Of a stretch of 23,259 bases of DNA, positions 16,609 through 23,259 are shown in pieces. A program made the translations under genes and the position numbers. The stretch is from positions 1 to 23,259 of the forward strand of contig JBFKAV010000039.1 in the NCBI GenBank assembly GCA_041621405.1, given 5' to 3'. The stretch comes from JBFKAV01 sp041621405 (GTDB taxonomy: Bacteria > Pseudomonadota > Alphaproteobacteria > Rhodobacterales > Rhodobacteraceae). A model generated the notes under the pieces. That model had not been told where the DNA came from. It saw nothing but the letters and a program-made list of their open reading frames with translations, and made no database searches. Position 1 is the first letter of the stretch. The number at the start of each line of letters is the position of its first letter.

Positions 16609-19506
16609 ATGACCGGACAGCTGATCGGACAGCTCATCCTGTGGCTCATCGTGGCGGTGGTGGTCATCGCCATCATCTACTGGGTCATGCAGTGGCTCTA
16701 CCGACGCTCGACGAAGGAAGTGGCCTTCGTCCGCACCGGTTTTTTGGGTGAGAAGGTGGTAATCGACGGCGGCGCTTTCGTCTGGCCGATCATCCACGAC
16801 ATCACGCCCGTCAACATGAACACGTTGCCGCTCGCGGTCAGCCGGACGAAGGACGCCGCGCTCATCACCAAGGACCGGATGCGGGTCGACGTCGAAGCCG
16901 AGTTCTACGTGCGCGTCCGGCCCGAGAGGAAGGCGGTCTCGATGGCCGCATCGACGCTCGGGCGCCGGACGCTCGAGGCCGAGAACCTGCACGGCCTTCT
17001 CGCCGGCAAGTTCGAAAGCGCCATGCGCGCCGTGGCGGCCGAGAAGACCATGGGCGAGATGCACGAGAGCCGCAGCGCCTATGTCGCCCGTGTCAAGGAA
17101 CTGGCCCAGGAGGACCTCGAGAAGAACGGGCTCGAGCTCGAAAGCGTCGCGATCATCGACATCGACCAGACCTCTCTTGAATACTTCAACCCATCGAACC
17201 GCTTCGACGCCGAGGGTCTGACCGCGCTCATCAAGGACATCGAGGAGCGGCGGAAGCTCCGGAACGACATCGAGCAGGATTCGATGATCAAGATCCGGGC
17301 ACGGAACCTCGAGGCAGAGAAGCAGACGCTAGACATCGAGCGCGAGAGCGAGGAAGCGCGGCTGGCGCAGGAGCGGGACGTCGAGTTCCGGCGCGCGCAG
17401 CAGCGGGCCGAACTGGCTCGCGAGAGGGCCGAGCGCGACACCGAGGCGGAATCCGCCCAGATTACGGCGCGCGAGGCGATCGAGAAGGCGCGGATCGCCA
17501 ACGAGCGCGCCATCGCCGAAGCGCGCATCGCCTCCGAGCGCGCCGTCCGCGCCCGCGAGATCTCCCGCCAAAAGGAAATCGAAGCCGAGGAGATCGCCGC
17601 CCGCGAGGCGACCGAGACTGCCCGCATCCTGCAGGAGCGGAGCGTCACGGAAGCCCGCATCCTGAACGAACAGGAGACGCAATCGAAGGAGATCGCCCGG
17701 CAGAAAGCCATCGAGGAGGCCGAGATCGCCGCGCGGGAGGCGACCGAACGTGCCCGCATCGCCCAGGAAAAGGCGTTGGCCGAGGCGCGGATCGCCAAGG
17801 AGAAGGAGACCCAGGCGCTGGAGATCGCGCGGGCAAGGGCGATCCGCGAGGCCGAGATCGAGGCCAACGAGGCCAACGAGAAGCGGCGCATGGCGCAAGA
17901 CCTTCTGCTCGCCCAGACCCGCATCAAGGGCGAAGAGGACATCCGCGCCCGCGAGATTGCACGGAAGAAGTCGCTAGAGGAGGCCGAGATCACCGCCAGC
18001 GAGGCGGTCGAACGCATGCGCATCCTCCAGGACGCGCAGGTGAGCGAGGCCCGGATCGCCGAGGACCAGCGCATCCGCGAACTCGAGATCGCCCGCAAGC
18101 AGGCGGTCGAGGCGGCAGAGATTGCGGCAGGAGAAGCGGTGGAAGCCGCCCGGATCGCCCGCGAGAAGCAGATCGCGGCAACGAGGATCGCGGCCGACGT
18201 GGACACCAAGTCGCGTGAGATCGCGCGGAACCGCGCCGTTGACGAGGCGCGCGTCGCGGCCGACGAGGCGGTCGAGCAGGCCAAGATCGCTCAGAAGCGC
18301 GCGCTCGAGGCCGAGCGCATCGCCGCCGAACAGGAGGTTCGCGCGAAGGTGATCGACAAGGAGAAAGCACTCGAAGCCGCCGAGATCGCCCGTCGCGAGG
18401 CGGTGGAGAAGGCCCGAGTCGCGACCGAACTCACGCTCGAACAGGAGCGGATCGCGAGCCAGAAGACCCGCGAGGTCACCGATATCGAACGCAAGCGCGC
18501 TGTCGAGGAGGCCGAGCAGACGCGCGTGGTGAAGCTGTCGGAATCCAGGCAGAAGCGGGTCGCGGCAGAGGCCAGCGTCAGCCAGGCCGAGATCGCGGCG
18601 AAGCGCGACATCGAGGCGGCCGAGGTCGAGCGCGAACGGGCGGTCGAGGCCGCGCGGCTGGAACGGCGGCGGTCGATCGAGCAGCTCGAGATCGCGCGCG
18701 TCCAGGCGCTTCGCGAAGCCGAGATCGAGAGCCGAGAGGACGTGGAACGTGCCCGCATCGCCTCGGAACGCGGTCTCGACGAGATCCGCATCGACCACGA
18801 GAAGGTGCGCCGCGAGCTCGAAGTGAACCGCGAGAAGGCGGTCGAGACGGCGCAGATGGAGAAGGCCATCGCGCTTTACCAGAAATCGCTCGAGGAAAGC
18901 GCGGCCCGGGCCGAGGCGGACGCTGCCCGCGCCCACGCGGCCGAGGCAGAGGAGAAGGTCAAGACGGTGCGCGAGACCGAGGCCGCGAACCGCAAGAAGT
19001 CCATCGACGTCCTGATGGCCGAGAAGGCGGCGGCTGAAGCCAAGCTGATCGCCGAGGCCGAGAAAGTCAGGAAGGCCGTCGAGGCCGAGGCGGCGAAACT
19101 CATCAACGAGGCCGAGAACATCCTCACCGACGAGGCGCGCCATTCGCTCTTCAAGCGCAAGATGCTGGAGCATGTGGAGGGGATCGTGGCGGCCTCGGTC
19201 AAGCCGCTCGAGAAGATCCAGGACATCCGGATCATGCAGCTCGACGGCGTCACCGGCGGGGGCGGCGCGCGGGAGGGCAGCCCAACAGACGAGGTCATCA
19301 ACTCCGCTCTGCGCTACCGTGTGCAGGCGCCGCTGATCGACTCGCTTCTGGCCGACATCGGGGTCGAGGGCGGCAGCCTCGCCAAGCAGGGCGGCCTGAT
19401 CCGCGAGGCCTCCGACATGCAGCGGATCGCCGACGCGGCGAAGAAGACCGGCGGCGGGGGCGGCGGCGACAAGGGCGGCGCAGCCCCCAAGGGAGGCAAG
19501 AAGTAA
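16609..19506 (+). CDS. Flotillin/YqiK-like SPFH membrane protein with giant hendecad-repeat coiled coil
   Basis: This 965-residue protein starts at ATG 16609, behind GGGAGGG. An N-terminal membrane anchor (about 5-30, LILWLIVAVVVIAIIYWVMQ) is followed by an SPFH/Band 7 domain (about 38-215; FVRTGFLGEKVVIDGG, LITKDRMRVDVEAEFYVRV, LESVAIIDIDQTSLEYF, NRFDAEGL). From about residue 226 to 830 it is a highly charged Ala/Glu/Arg/Ile-rich coiled coil, including seven 44-residue tandem repeats (317-624). A globular-looking flotillin C-terminal stretch (ILTDEARHSLFKRKMLEHVE, then IRIMQLDGVTG) and a Gly/Lys-rich tail (GGGGGGDKGGAAPKGGKK) close it. Flotillins oligomerise into membrane microdomain scaffolds; usual length is about 450-600 residues, so this one is greatly expanded. 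The stop overlaps the next ATG (TAATG), placing it firmly in the operon between transporter-linked genes and the Mo-hydroxylase. Confidence 0.9.
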   Translation: MTGQLIGQLILWLIVAVVVIAIIYWVMQWLYRRSTKEVAFVRTGFLGEKVVIDGGAFVWPIIHDITPVNMNTLPLAVSRTKDAALITKDRMRVDVEAEFYVRVRPERKAVSMAASTLGRRTLEAENLHGLLAGKFESAMRAVAAEKTMGEMHESRSAYVARVKELAQEDLEKNGLELESVAIIDIDQTSLEYFNPSNRFDAEGLTALIKDIEERRKLRNDIEQDSMIKIRARNLEAEKQTLDIERESEEARLAQERDVEFRRAQQRAELARERAERDTEAESAQITAREAIEKARIANERAIAEARIASERAVRAREISRQKEIEAEEIAAREATETARILQERSVTEARILNEQETQSKEIARQKAIEEAEIAAREATERARIAQEKALAEARIAKEKETQALEIARARAIREAEIEANEANEKRRMAQDLLLAQTRIKGEEDIRAREIARKKSLEEAEITASEAVERMRILQDAQVSEARIAEDQRIRELEIARKQAVEAAEIAAGEAVEAARIAREKQIAATRIAADVDTKSREIARNRAVDEARVAADEAVEQAKIAQKRALEAERIAAEQEVRAKVIDKEKALEAAEIARREAVEKARVATELTLEQERIASQKTREVTDIERKRAVEEAEQTRVVKLSESRQKRVAAEASVSQAEIAAKRDIEAAEVERERAVEAARLERRRSIEQLEIARVQALREAEIESREDVERARIASERGLDEIRIDHEKVRRELEVNREKAVETAQMEKAIALYQKSLEESAARAEADAARAHAAEAEEKVKTVRETEAANRKKSIDVLMAEKAAAEAKLIAEAEKVRKAVEAEAAKLINEAENILTDEARHSLFKRKMLEHVEGIVAASVKPLEKIQDIRIMQLDGVTGGGGAREGSPTDEVINSALRYRVQAPLIDSLLADIGVEGGSLAKQGGLIREASDMQRIADAAKKTGGGGGGDKGGAAPKGGKK
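17557..18480 (+). repeat. Seven tandem 132-base (44-residue) repeats inside the flotillin gene
   Basis: Seven consecutive units of exactly 44 codons (residues 317-624) run without any insertion or deletion. Each unit is four 11-residue segments, typified by EIARQKAIEEA, then EIAAREATERA-like, RIAQEKALAEA-like and RIA-KE-type segments. Weaker units continue on both sides: three quarters of a unit before 317, and after a phase break of three residues near 640, a further full unit starting EIARVQALREA. Units are diverged at DNA level, so they are old. Eleven-residue periodicity with hydrophobic position 2 predicts a straight or slightly right-handed coiled coil. Confidence 0.85.
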
Positions 19507-19943
19507 TGCCGCGCGTCTACATCTCGTCGGTGATCGACGCGCCGGCCGCGAAGGTCTGGGACCGCATCCGGGACTTCAACGGACTGCAGCGCTGGCATCC
19601 GCGCATCCGCGACAGCCGGATCGAGAACGGCGAGCCCGCCGACCGCGTGGGCTGCGTGCGGGACTTCCACCTCCAGAACGGCGACCGAATCCGCGAGCGG
19701 CTTCTCGGGCTCTCGGACTATGACATGTTCTGCACCTATTCGATCCTCGAAAGCCCGATGCCGCTGACCGACTACGTGGCGACGCTGCGGCTCACGCCCG
19801 TCACCGACGGCAACCGCACCTTCGCCGAATGGACCGCCGAGTTCGACTGCGCCGAGACCGAAGCCGAGGGCCTGGTGACCGGCATCGGCAACGACGTGTT
19901 CCAGGCGGGCTTTGCCGCGCTCAAGCGGCAGATGGTGGGCTGA
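19506..19943 (+). CDS. SRPBCC-family protein 1 (polyketide-cyclase/MxaD-like)
   Basis: This 145-residue single-domain START/Bet v1-like protein starts at ATG 19506, whose A is the last base of the flotillin stop. Signatures are AAKVWDRIRDFNGLQRWHP at the N-terminus, VGCVRDFHLQNGDRIRERLLGLSD in the middle and FAEWTAEFDCAE before the long C-terminal helix. This fold encloses a hydrophobic ligand pocket. Proteins of the type act as lipid, quinone or polyketide binders. No signal peptide is present. It is a clear paralogue of the next gene, sharing DFNGxxRWHP, the GCVRxFHLQxG motif and overall length. The location next to a flotillin and a Mo-hydroxylase recalls CoxG, the (different subfamily) SRPBCC protein of CO-dehydrogenase operons, but equivalence is only a hypothesis. 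Confidence 0.85.
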   Translation: MPRVYISSVIDAPAAKVWDRIRDFNGLQRWHPRIRDSRIENGEPADRVGCVRDFHLQNGDRIRERLLGLSDYDMFCTYSILESPMPLTDYVATLRLTPVTDGNRTFAEWTAEFDCAETEAEGLVTGIGNDVFQAGFAALKRQMVG

Positions 19944-19945
19944 GC

Positions 19946-20389
19946 ATGGTGAAAGTCGTGAAAAGCACGGTTCTGCCCGCGCCGGTCGAGGCGGTCTGGG
20001 ACGTTTTGCGCGACTTCAACGGGCACGACCGCTGGCATCCGATCGTGAAGGACAGCGTGGTCGAGAGGGGATGGACCTCGGACCGGATCGGTTGTGTGCG
20101 ACGGTTTCACCTGCAGGACGGGTCGGAACTGCGCGAGCAACTCCTCACACTGTCGGACGCCGACATGGCGTTCAGCTACTGCCTGCTCGACACGCCGGTA
20201 CCGCTTCTGAACTACGTGGCGCATGTCCGCCTCGCGCCGGTGACCGATGGCGACATGACGTTCTGGAACTGGGAAAGCCGGTTCGACACGCCCGCGGGGC
20301 GCGAGAAGGAACTGCAGGAGATGGTGGCCGAGAACGTCTACCAGAGCGGGTTCGACGCGATCCGTGCGCATATGGGGCTCGAGCCATGA
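19946..20389 (+). CDS. SRPBCC-family protein 2 (paralogue of the preceding gene)
   Basis: This 147-residue protein is called from ATG 19946, two bases after the previous stop; the frame is open further left only as a shadow. It opens MVKVVKSTVLPAPVEAVWDV and carries LRDFNGHDRWHPIVKDS, IGCVRRFHLQDGSELREQLL, NYVAHVRLAPVTDGDMTFWNWESRFDTP and a C-terminal amphipathic helix. Side by side with its neighbour it shows tandem duplication followed by divergence: the framework is kept but pocket-lining positions differ. Its stop overlaps the ATG of the FAD-subunit gene (ATGA at 20386-20389). Divergence suggests distinct ligands or a heterodimer. No catalytic residues can be assigned. Confidence 0.85.
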   Translation: MVKVVKSTVLPAPVEAVWDVLRDFNGHDRWHPIVKDSVVERGWTSDRIGCVRRFHLQDGSELREQLLTLSDADMAFSYCLLDTPVPLLNYVAHVRLAPVTDGDMTFWNWESRFDTPAGREKELQEMVAENVYQSGFDAIRAHMGLEP

Positions 20390-21186
20390 CGACCGTCGAA
20401 ACCTACCCGACACTCGCGGAGGCGGCGCGCGCGATGGGGCACGACGCCGTGTATCTGGGCGGCGGCACCATCGTGATGCGCGAGGTGAACGCAGGCACCG
20501 CGCCCGCCCGGGTGCTCAGGACGACGGACCCCGGCCTGCGCGAGGTACGGGTGTCGGGGGATACGGTGATGCTGGGCGCCGGCGTGACCATGGCCGGCGT
20601 CCTCGCTCATCGCGACCTTGGGTTCCTCCATCCGGTGGCGCGCGCCATCGGCGGGCCGCAGGTGCGCAACATGGGGACCGTCGCGGGCAACCTCTTCGCG
20701 CCGCACCCCTACGGCGACTTCGCGGCGGCGCTTCTGGCGCTCGGCGCGCGGGTGGTCTTCGCGGGGCAGGGCGGCCCCCGCCCGGTCGAGGAGGTCCTTC
20801 GCGACCGGGAGACGGCAGGGCTCGTGGCGGCCATCGAGGTGCCGCGACCTAGGGACGACCGCACCTTCGGGTTCCTGAAGGTCAGCCGGGTGAAGCCCAA
20901 GGGGGTTTCGATCCTGTCCATCGCGGCACTCCTTCCGCGCGAGGGGGGCCGCATCCGCGGTGCCCGGGTCGCCTACGGAGCGATGGGCCCGGCGCCTCTT
21001 CGCGTGCAGGCGGTCGAGCGGGCTCTGGAGGGCCAGGCGCTCGACGCGACCACCATCGACCATGCCGCCCGGGCGGCCGCCGAAGGGCTCGATCCGCCGA
21101 CCGATCCCGTCGCGTCCGGCTGGTACCGGAAGGAGGTCGTGGGCGTGCACCTGAAGCGCCTTCTCGAACGGATGGAGGGGCGTTGA
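20386..21186 (+). CDS. Molybdenum hydroxylase FAD-binding (medium) subunit, CoxM/XdhB-like
   Basis: This 266-residue protein starts in an ATGA overlap at 20386. It has the FAD_binding_5 pattern: VYLGGGTIVMREV (usually GGGTDL), VMLGAGVTMAGVLAH, and the diagnostic IGGPQVRNMGTVAGNLFAPHPYGDFAAALLALGA. A CO dehydrogenase flavoprotein C-terminal domain follows (FGFLKVSRVKPKGVSILSIAALL ... RVAYGAMGPAPLRVQAVERALEG). It passes electrons from the Fe-S clusters to FAD and an acceptor. Its length is a little short of the usual 280-290. The stop overlaps the start of the Fe-S gene (TGATG at 21184-21188). Confidence 0.9.
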   Translation: MTTVETYPTLAEAARAMGHDAVYLGGGTIVMREVNAGTAPARVLRTTDPGLREVRVSGDTVMLGAGVTMAGVLAHRDLGFLHPVARAIGGPQVRNMGTVAGNLFAPHPYGDFAAALLALGARVVFAGQGGPRPVEEVLRDRETAGLVAAIEVPRPRDDRTFGFLKVSRVKPKGVSILSIAALLPREGGRIRGARVAYGAMGPAPLRVQAVERALEGQALDATTIDHAARAAAEGLDPPTDPVASGWYRKEVVGVHLKRLLERMEGR

Positions 21187-21662
21187 TGGCGAAGAAGCCC
21201 GTCACCTTCACCCTGAACGGCAGCCCGCGCGCGGCCTTCGCGGACGATGGCCAGAACCTGCTCGATTTCCTCCGGAGGGGCATGGGGGATCTCTCGCCGA
21301 AGTACGGCTGCGGGCAGGGCGCCTGCGGGGCCTGCACGGTGACGATCGACGGCGAGACGCAGCTGGCCTGTCTCGTCCTCGCCGAAGCCGTGGAGGGCAG
21401 GGAGGTGCGCACGGCGGCGGGGCTGGCGAAAGGCCCCGCGCTCGATCCGCTCCAGGAGTCCTTCATGGACCATTTCGCCGCCCAGTGCGGCTATTGCACG
21501 CCGGGGATGCTCGTGTCGGCCCGCGCGCTTCTCGACCGCAATCCACGCCCCAGCCGCGAGGAGGTGATCGAGGCGATCGCGGGCAACATCTGCCGCTGCA
21601 CGGGCTACGAGCCGATCATCGCCGCGATCCTCGCGGTCGCCGAGGGGAGGGTCCGCGCATGA
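21186..21662 (+). CDS. Molybdenum hydroxylase 2Fe-2S (small) subunit, CoxS-like
   Basis: This 158-residue protein begins at ATG 21186 (TTG 21183 in frame is less likely). All eight cluster cysteines are visible. The plant-ferredoxin-type cluster uses Cys42, Cys47 and Cys50 in YGCGQGACGACTV plus Cys62. The helical [2Fe-2S]-binding domain uses Cys101 and Cys104 in QCGYCTPGM and Cys136 and Cys138 in NICRCTGYEPI. It relays electrons from the Mo centre to the FAD subunit. The missing Tat signal points to a cytoplasmic complex. The stop overlaps the start of the large subunit (ATGA at 21659-21662). The gene order medium-small-large equals that of coxMSL. Confidence 0.93.
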   Translation: MAKKPVTFTLNGSPRAAFADDGQNLLDFLRRGMGDLSPKYGCGQGACGACTVTIDGETQLACLVLAEAVEGREVRTAAGLAKGPALDPLQESFMDHFAAQCGYCTPGMLVSARALLDRNPRPSREEVIEAIAGNICRCTGYEPIIAAILAVAEGRVRA

Positions 21663-23259
21663 CCGAGATGACGAAGCCCGGCATGATCGACTTCCGCAAG
21701 GACCTCTTCGCCGACGAACGCGACGACAACCTGAACGAGGTCGGCAAGCCGACGCGGCGGCAGGACATCCTCGGCCACGTGACCGGACGGTCACCCTTCT
21801 TCGACGACCACCTCTTCGACGGGCTCCTGCACCTGCGCTGCGTCCGCTCGCCCCACCATGCGGCGCGTGTAAGGCGAATCGACACGACCGAGGCCGAGCG
21901 GATGCCGGGCGTCGTGCGCATCCTGCGTGGGTCGGACGTGCCCCTGAACCTCAACACGCTCCTGTCGCTGCTCGACTTCGGGATCGACGACGAGCCTATC
22001 CTGTCGACGGACCGCGCGCGCTACAAGGGCGAGCCCGTGGCCGCCGTGCTCGCCGAGACCGAGGCGCAGGCGCGCGCGGCCGTGAAGGCTGTCCGGGTCG
22101 AGTGGGAACCCGTGCCCCACGTCCTCGATGTCGAGGAAGCGGTGAAGCCCGGCGCGCCCGTGGTGCTCGACATATACCCGACGAACAAGTTCGTCTATCA
22201 CGGCAAGTACGACCACCAGAAGCTCCGCTTCGGCGACGCCGAGGCCGCGTTCCGCGAGGCCGACCATGTGGTCGAGGGGCGCTACCAGATGTCGCCCATC
22301 GAGCAGGCCCCGATCGAGACCTGCGGCGCCATCGCCGCGCCCGAGCAGAACGGGCGGTACGTCTGCTACACCTCGACCCAGGCGCTTTTTTTCTCGCTCG
22401 GGACGGCGGCGAAGGTGCTGAAGTTGCCGTCGTCGCGGCTCCACTTTGTTGGCGGGACCGTGGGCGGCGGCTTCGGCGGGAAGGTCGACTCGATCCACGA
22501 ACCGCTCGCGATCCTCGGCGCGATGCTGACCGGGCGTCCGGTGAAATACGCTTGGGACCGCGAGGAGGAGATGCAGGTCGGCGCACCGAGGGGCGCGGAA
22601 CGCTGGTACATCAAGGACGGCGTGATGCGGGACGGCCGGATCATCGCCCGGAAGTTCACCGGCTATTTCGACTCGGGCGCCTATACGCGGCTGTCGTCCT
22701 ACGCGATCATCAAGGGCGTGGGGCACCTGCCGGGGCCCTACACAATCCCGAACGTGCACGCCGACGTCTACTGCGTCTACACCAACCGTACGCCCGCGAC
22801 CGCGATGCGCGGTTTCGGCATCACCGGCGTCGACTTCGCCATCGAGGCGCACATGGACAAGGTGGCAGAGACCGTGGGGATGAACCCGGTCGAGCTGCGC
22901 ATCCTCAATGCCTACCGCGACGGGGACATGAAGGCGCACCGGCGGGTGGCCAAGAACTGTGCGCTGATCGAGTGCTGTCAGGTCGTGGCCGAGAAGGCGG
23001 GCATCCGGATTTCGCCCGAAGCGATGGCGGCCTCGTCACTGAAGGACGGCGGCGGCGCGCGAGGGCAGCATCCGGCGCACACGGTGACCGACGAGGCGGG
23101 GCGCGTCGAGGGCTTCGCGGCGACGGGCTACGCGCGGAAGGGCGGGCCGAGACCCGCCGAACCGCCGCGCCCCGCGGCACCGCCGCCGCGCCCGGCCCAA
23201 CAGTCCGCGCTGGGCCATCAGCCGCCTGCATCGCAGACCCGGCCGTCCGAGCCGCCGCG
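21659..23259 (+). CDS. Molybdenum hydroxylase molybdopterin-binding (large) subunit, CoxL/XDH-like; truncated by window end
   Basis: The frame is open from ATG 21659 to the window end (533 codons) with no stop; full family members are about 750-800 residues. It starts with an aldehyde-oxidase a/b hammerhead domain (about 27-140; GKPTRRQDILGHVTG, LHLRCVRSPHHAARV, YKGEPVAAVLAE). The first molybdopterin domain follows: IEQAPIETCGA, VGGTVGGGFGGKVDS (264-278), YFDSGAYT, and TPATAMRGFGITG with Arg384. The AYxCSFR active-site loop of form I CO dehydrogenase is not present, so the substrate is something else. After AEKAGIRISPEAM the sequence leaves the family pattern: residues 455 to about 495 are Gly/Arg-rich, and 497 to 533 or beyond are a Pro/Ala-rich stretch still running at the edge. 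The catalytic Glu region lies outside the window. Confidence 0.9.
   Translation, partial: MTEMTKPGMIDFRKDLFADERDDNLNEVGKPTRRQDILGHVTGRSPFFDDHLFDGLLHLRCVRSPHHAARVRRIDTTEAERMPGVVRILRGSDVPLNLNTLLSLLDFGIDDEPILSTDRARYKGEPVAAVLAETEAQARAAVKAVRVEWEPVPHVLDVEEAVKPGAPVVLDIYPTNKFVYHGKYDHQKLRFGDAEAAFREADHVVEGRYQMSPIEQAPIETCGAIAAPEQNGRYVCYTSTQALFFSLGTAAKVLKLPSSRLHFVGGTVGGGFGGKVDSIHEPLAILGAMLTGRPVKYAWDREEEMQVGAPRGAERWYIKDGVMRDGRIIARKFTGYFDSGAYTRLSSYAIIKGVGHLPGPYTIPNVHADVYCVYTNRTPATAMRGFGITGVDFAIEAHMDKVAETVGMNPVELRILNAYRDGDMKAHRRVAKNCALIECCQVVAEKAGIRISPEAMAASSLKDGGGARGQHPAHTVTDEAGRVEGFAATGYARKGGPRPAEPPRPAAPPPRPAQQSALGHQPPASQTRPSEPP

Noticed and set aside
17557..18480. CRISPR-like or satellite array because of regular spacing
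   Set aside because: The repeats are codon-phased within one protein, diverged at DNA level, and have no identical repeat or unique spacer alternation.
17079..19301. Minus-strand Ser/Arg/Ala- or Leu/Asp-rich frames opposite the flotillin gene
   Set aside because: They are low-complexity mirrors of the repetitive coiled-coil codons and lack start signals and homology.
20386..23259. Form I CO dehydrogenase (coxMSL)
   Set aside because: Gene order matches, but the large subunit shows TPATAMRGFG and not the AYxCSFR loop. The SRPBCC genes are of the polyketide-cyclase/MxaD type and not clear CoxG. A general molybdenum hydroxylase call is safer.

Overview
The window looks like chromosomal DNA of a GC-rich alphaproteobacterium, most likely of the Rhodobacteraceae. 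This is inferred from codon use, the tight ATGA/GTGA-coupled operons and the gene families present. No rRNA or tRNA is present to confirm it. All confidently called genes are on the + strand, except a truncated IS3-type transposase orfA at the left edge.

Layout. (1) 1-146: 5' part of an IS3-family orfA on the minus strand, followed by about 460 bases with no recognisable gene. (2) 609-5943: a compact carbohydrate-type (ribose/RbsABC-like, CUT2) ABC importer with a periplasmic binding protein, a double ATPase and two permeases, plus an SMP-30/gluconolactonase-family hydrolase. This is a sugar or sugar-acid uptake and first-step catabolic operon. (3) 5944-7236: about 1.3 kb of non-coding, compositionally different DNA. 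It may hold a decayed VOC-family fragment and ends in a promoter-like region. (4) 7237-23259 (open at the right edge): a long same-strand block. It begins with a branched-chain-amino-acid-type (HAAT) binding protein, a divergent iron-alcohol-dehydrogenase/maleylacetate-reductase-like protein and an AraC-type regulator. A tightly coupled run of eleven genes follows: two LivH/LivM-like permeases, a LivG-like ATPase, a LivF-like ATPase fused to a Tm-1-like (UPF0261) domain, a TIM-barrel PEP-hydrolase-family protein, a very long flotillin-like membrane protein, two tandem SRPBCC proteins, and the FAD, 2Fe-2S and molybdopterin subunits of a molybdenum hydroxylase. The last subunit is cut by the window end.

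How it may work together. Known family roles suggest that region 4 imports a small organic compound (HAAT importer) and oxidises it with a cytosolic three-subunit Mo/Fe-S/FAD hydroxylase. The Tm-1-like plus TIM-barrel pair, which in tomato forms one protein (Tm-1), and the MAR-like protein would act on intermediates or in regulation. The AraC protein is the obvious candidate regulator. The unusual part is the flotillin scaffold and SRPBCC pair placed between transporter and hydroxylase. This suggests a membrane-associated uptake and oxidation assembly, which is inference and not shown by the sequence. The substrate cannot be deduced.

Most notable sequence features: (a) the flotillin carries at least seven exact-period 44-residue repeats, each made of four 11-residue (hendecad) units; (b) the ATPase-Tm-1 fusion; (c) a proline-rich, low-complexity insertion in the Mo subunit; (d) apparent loss of a metal-ligand histidine in the MAR-like protein.
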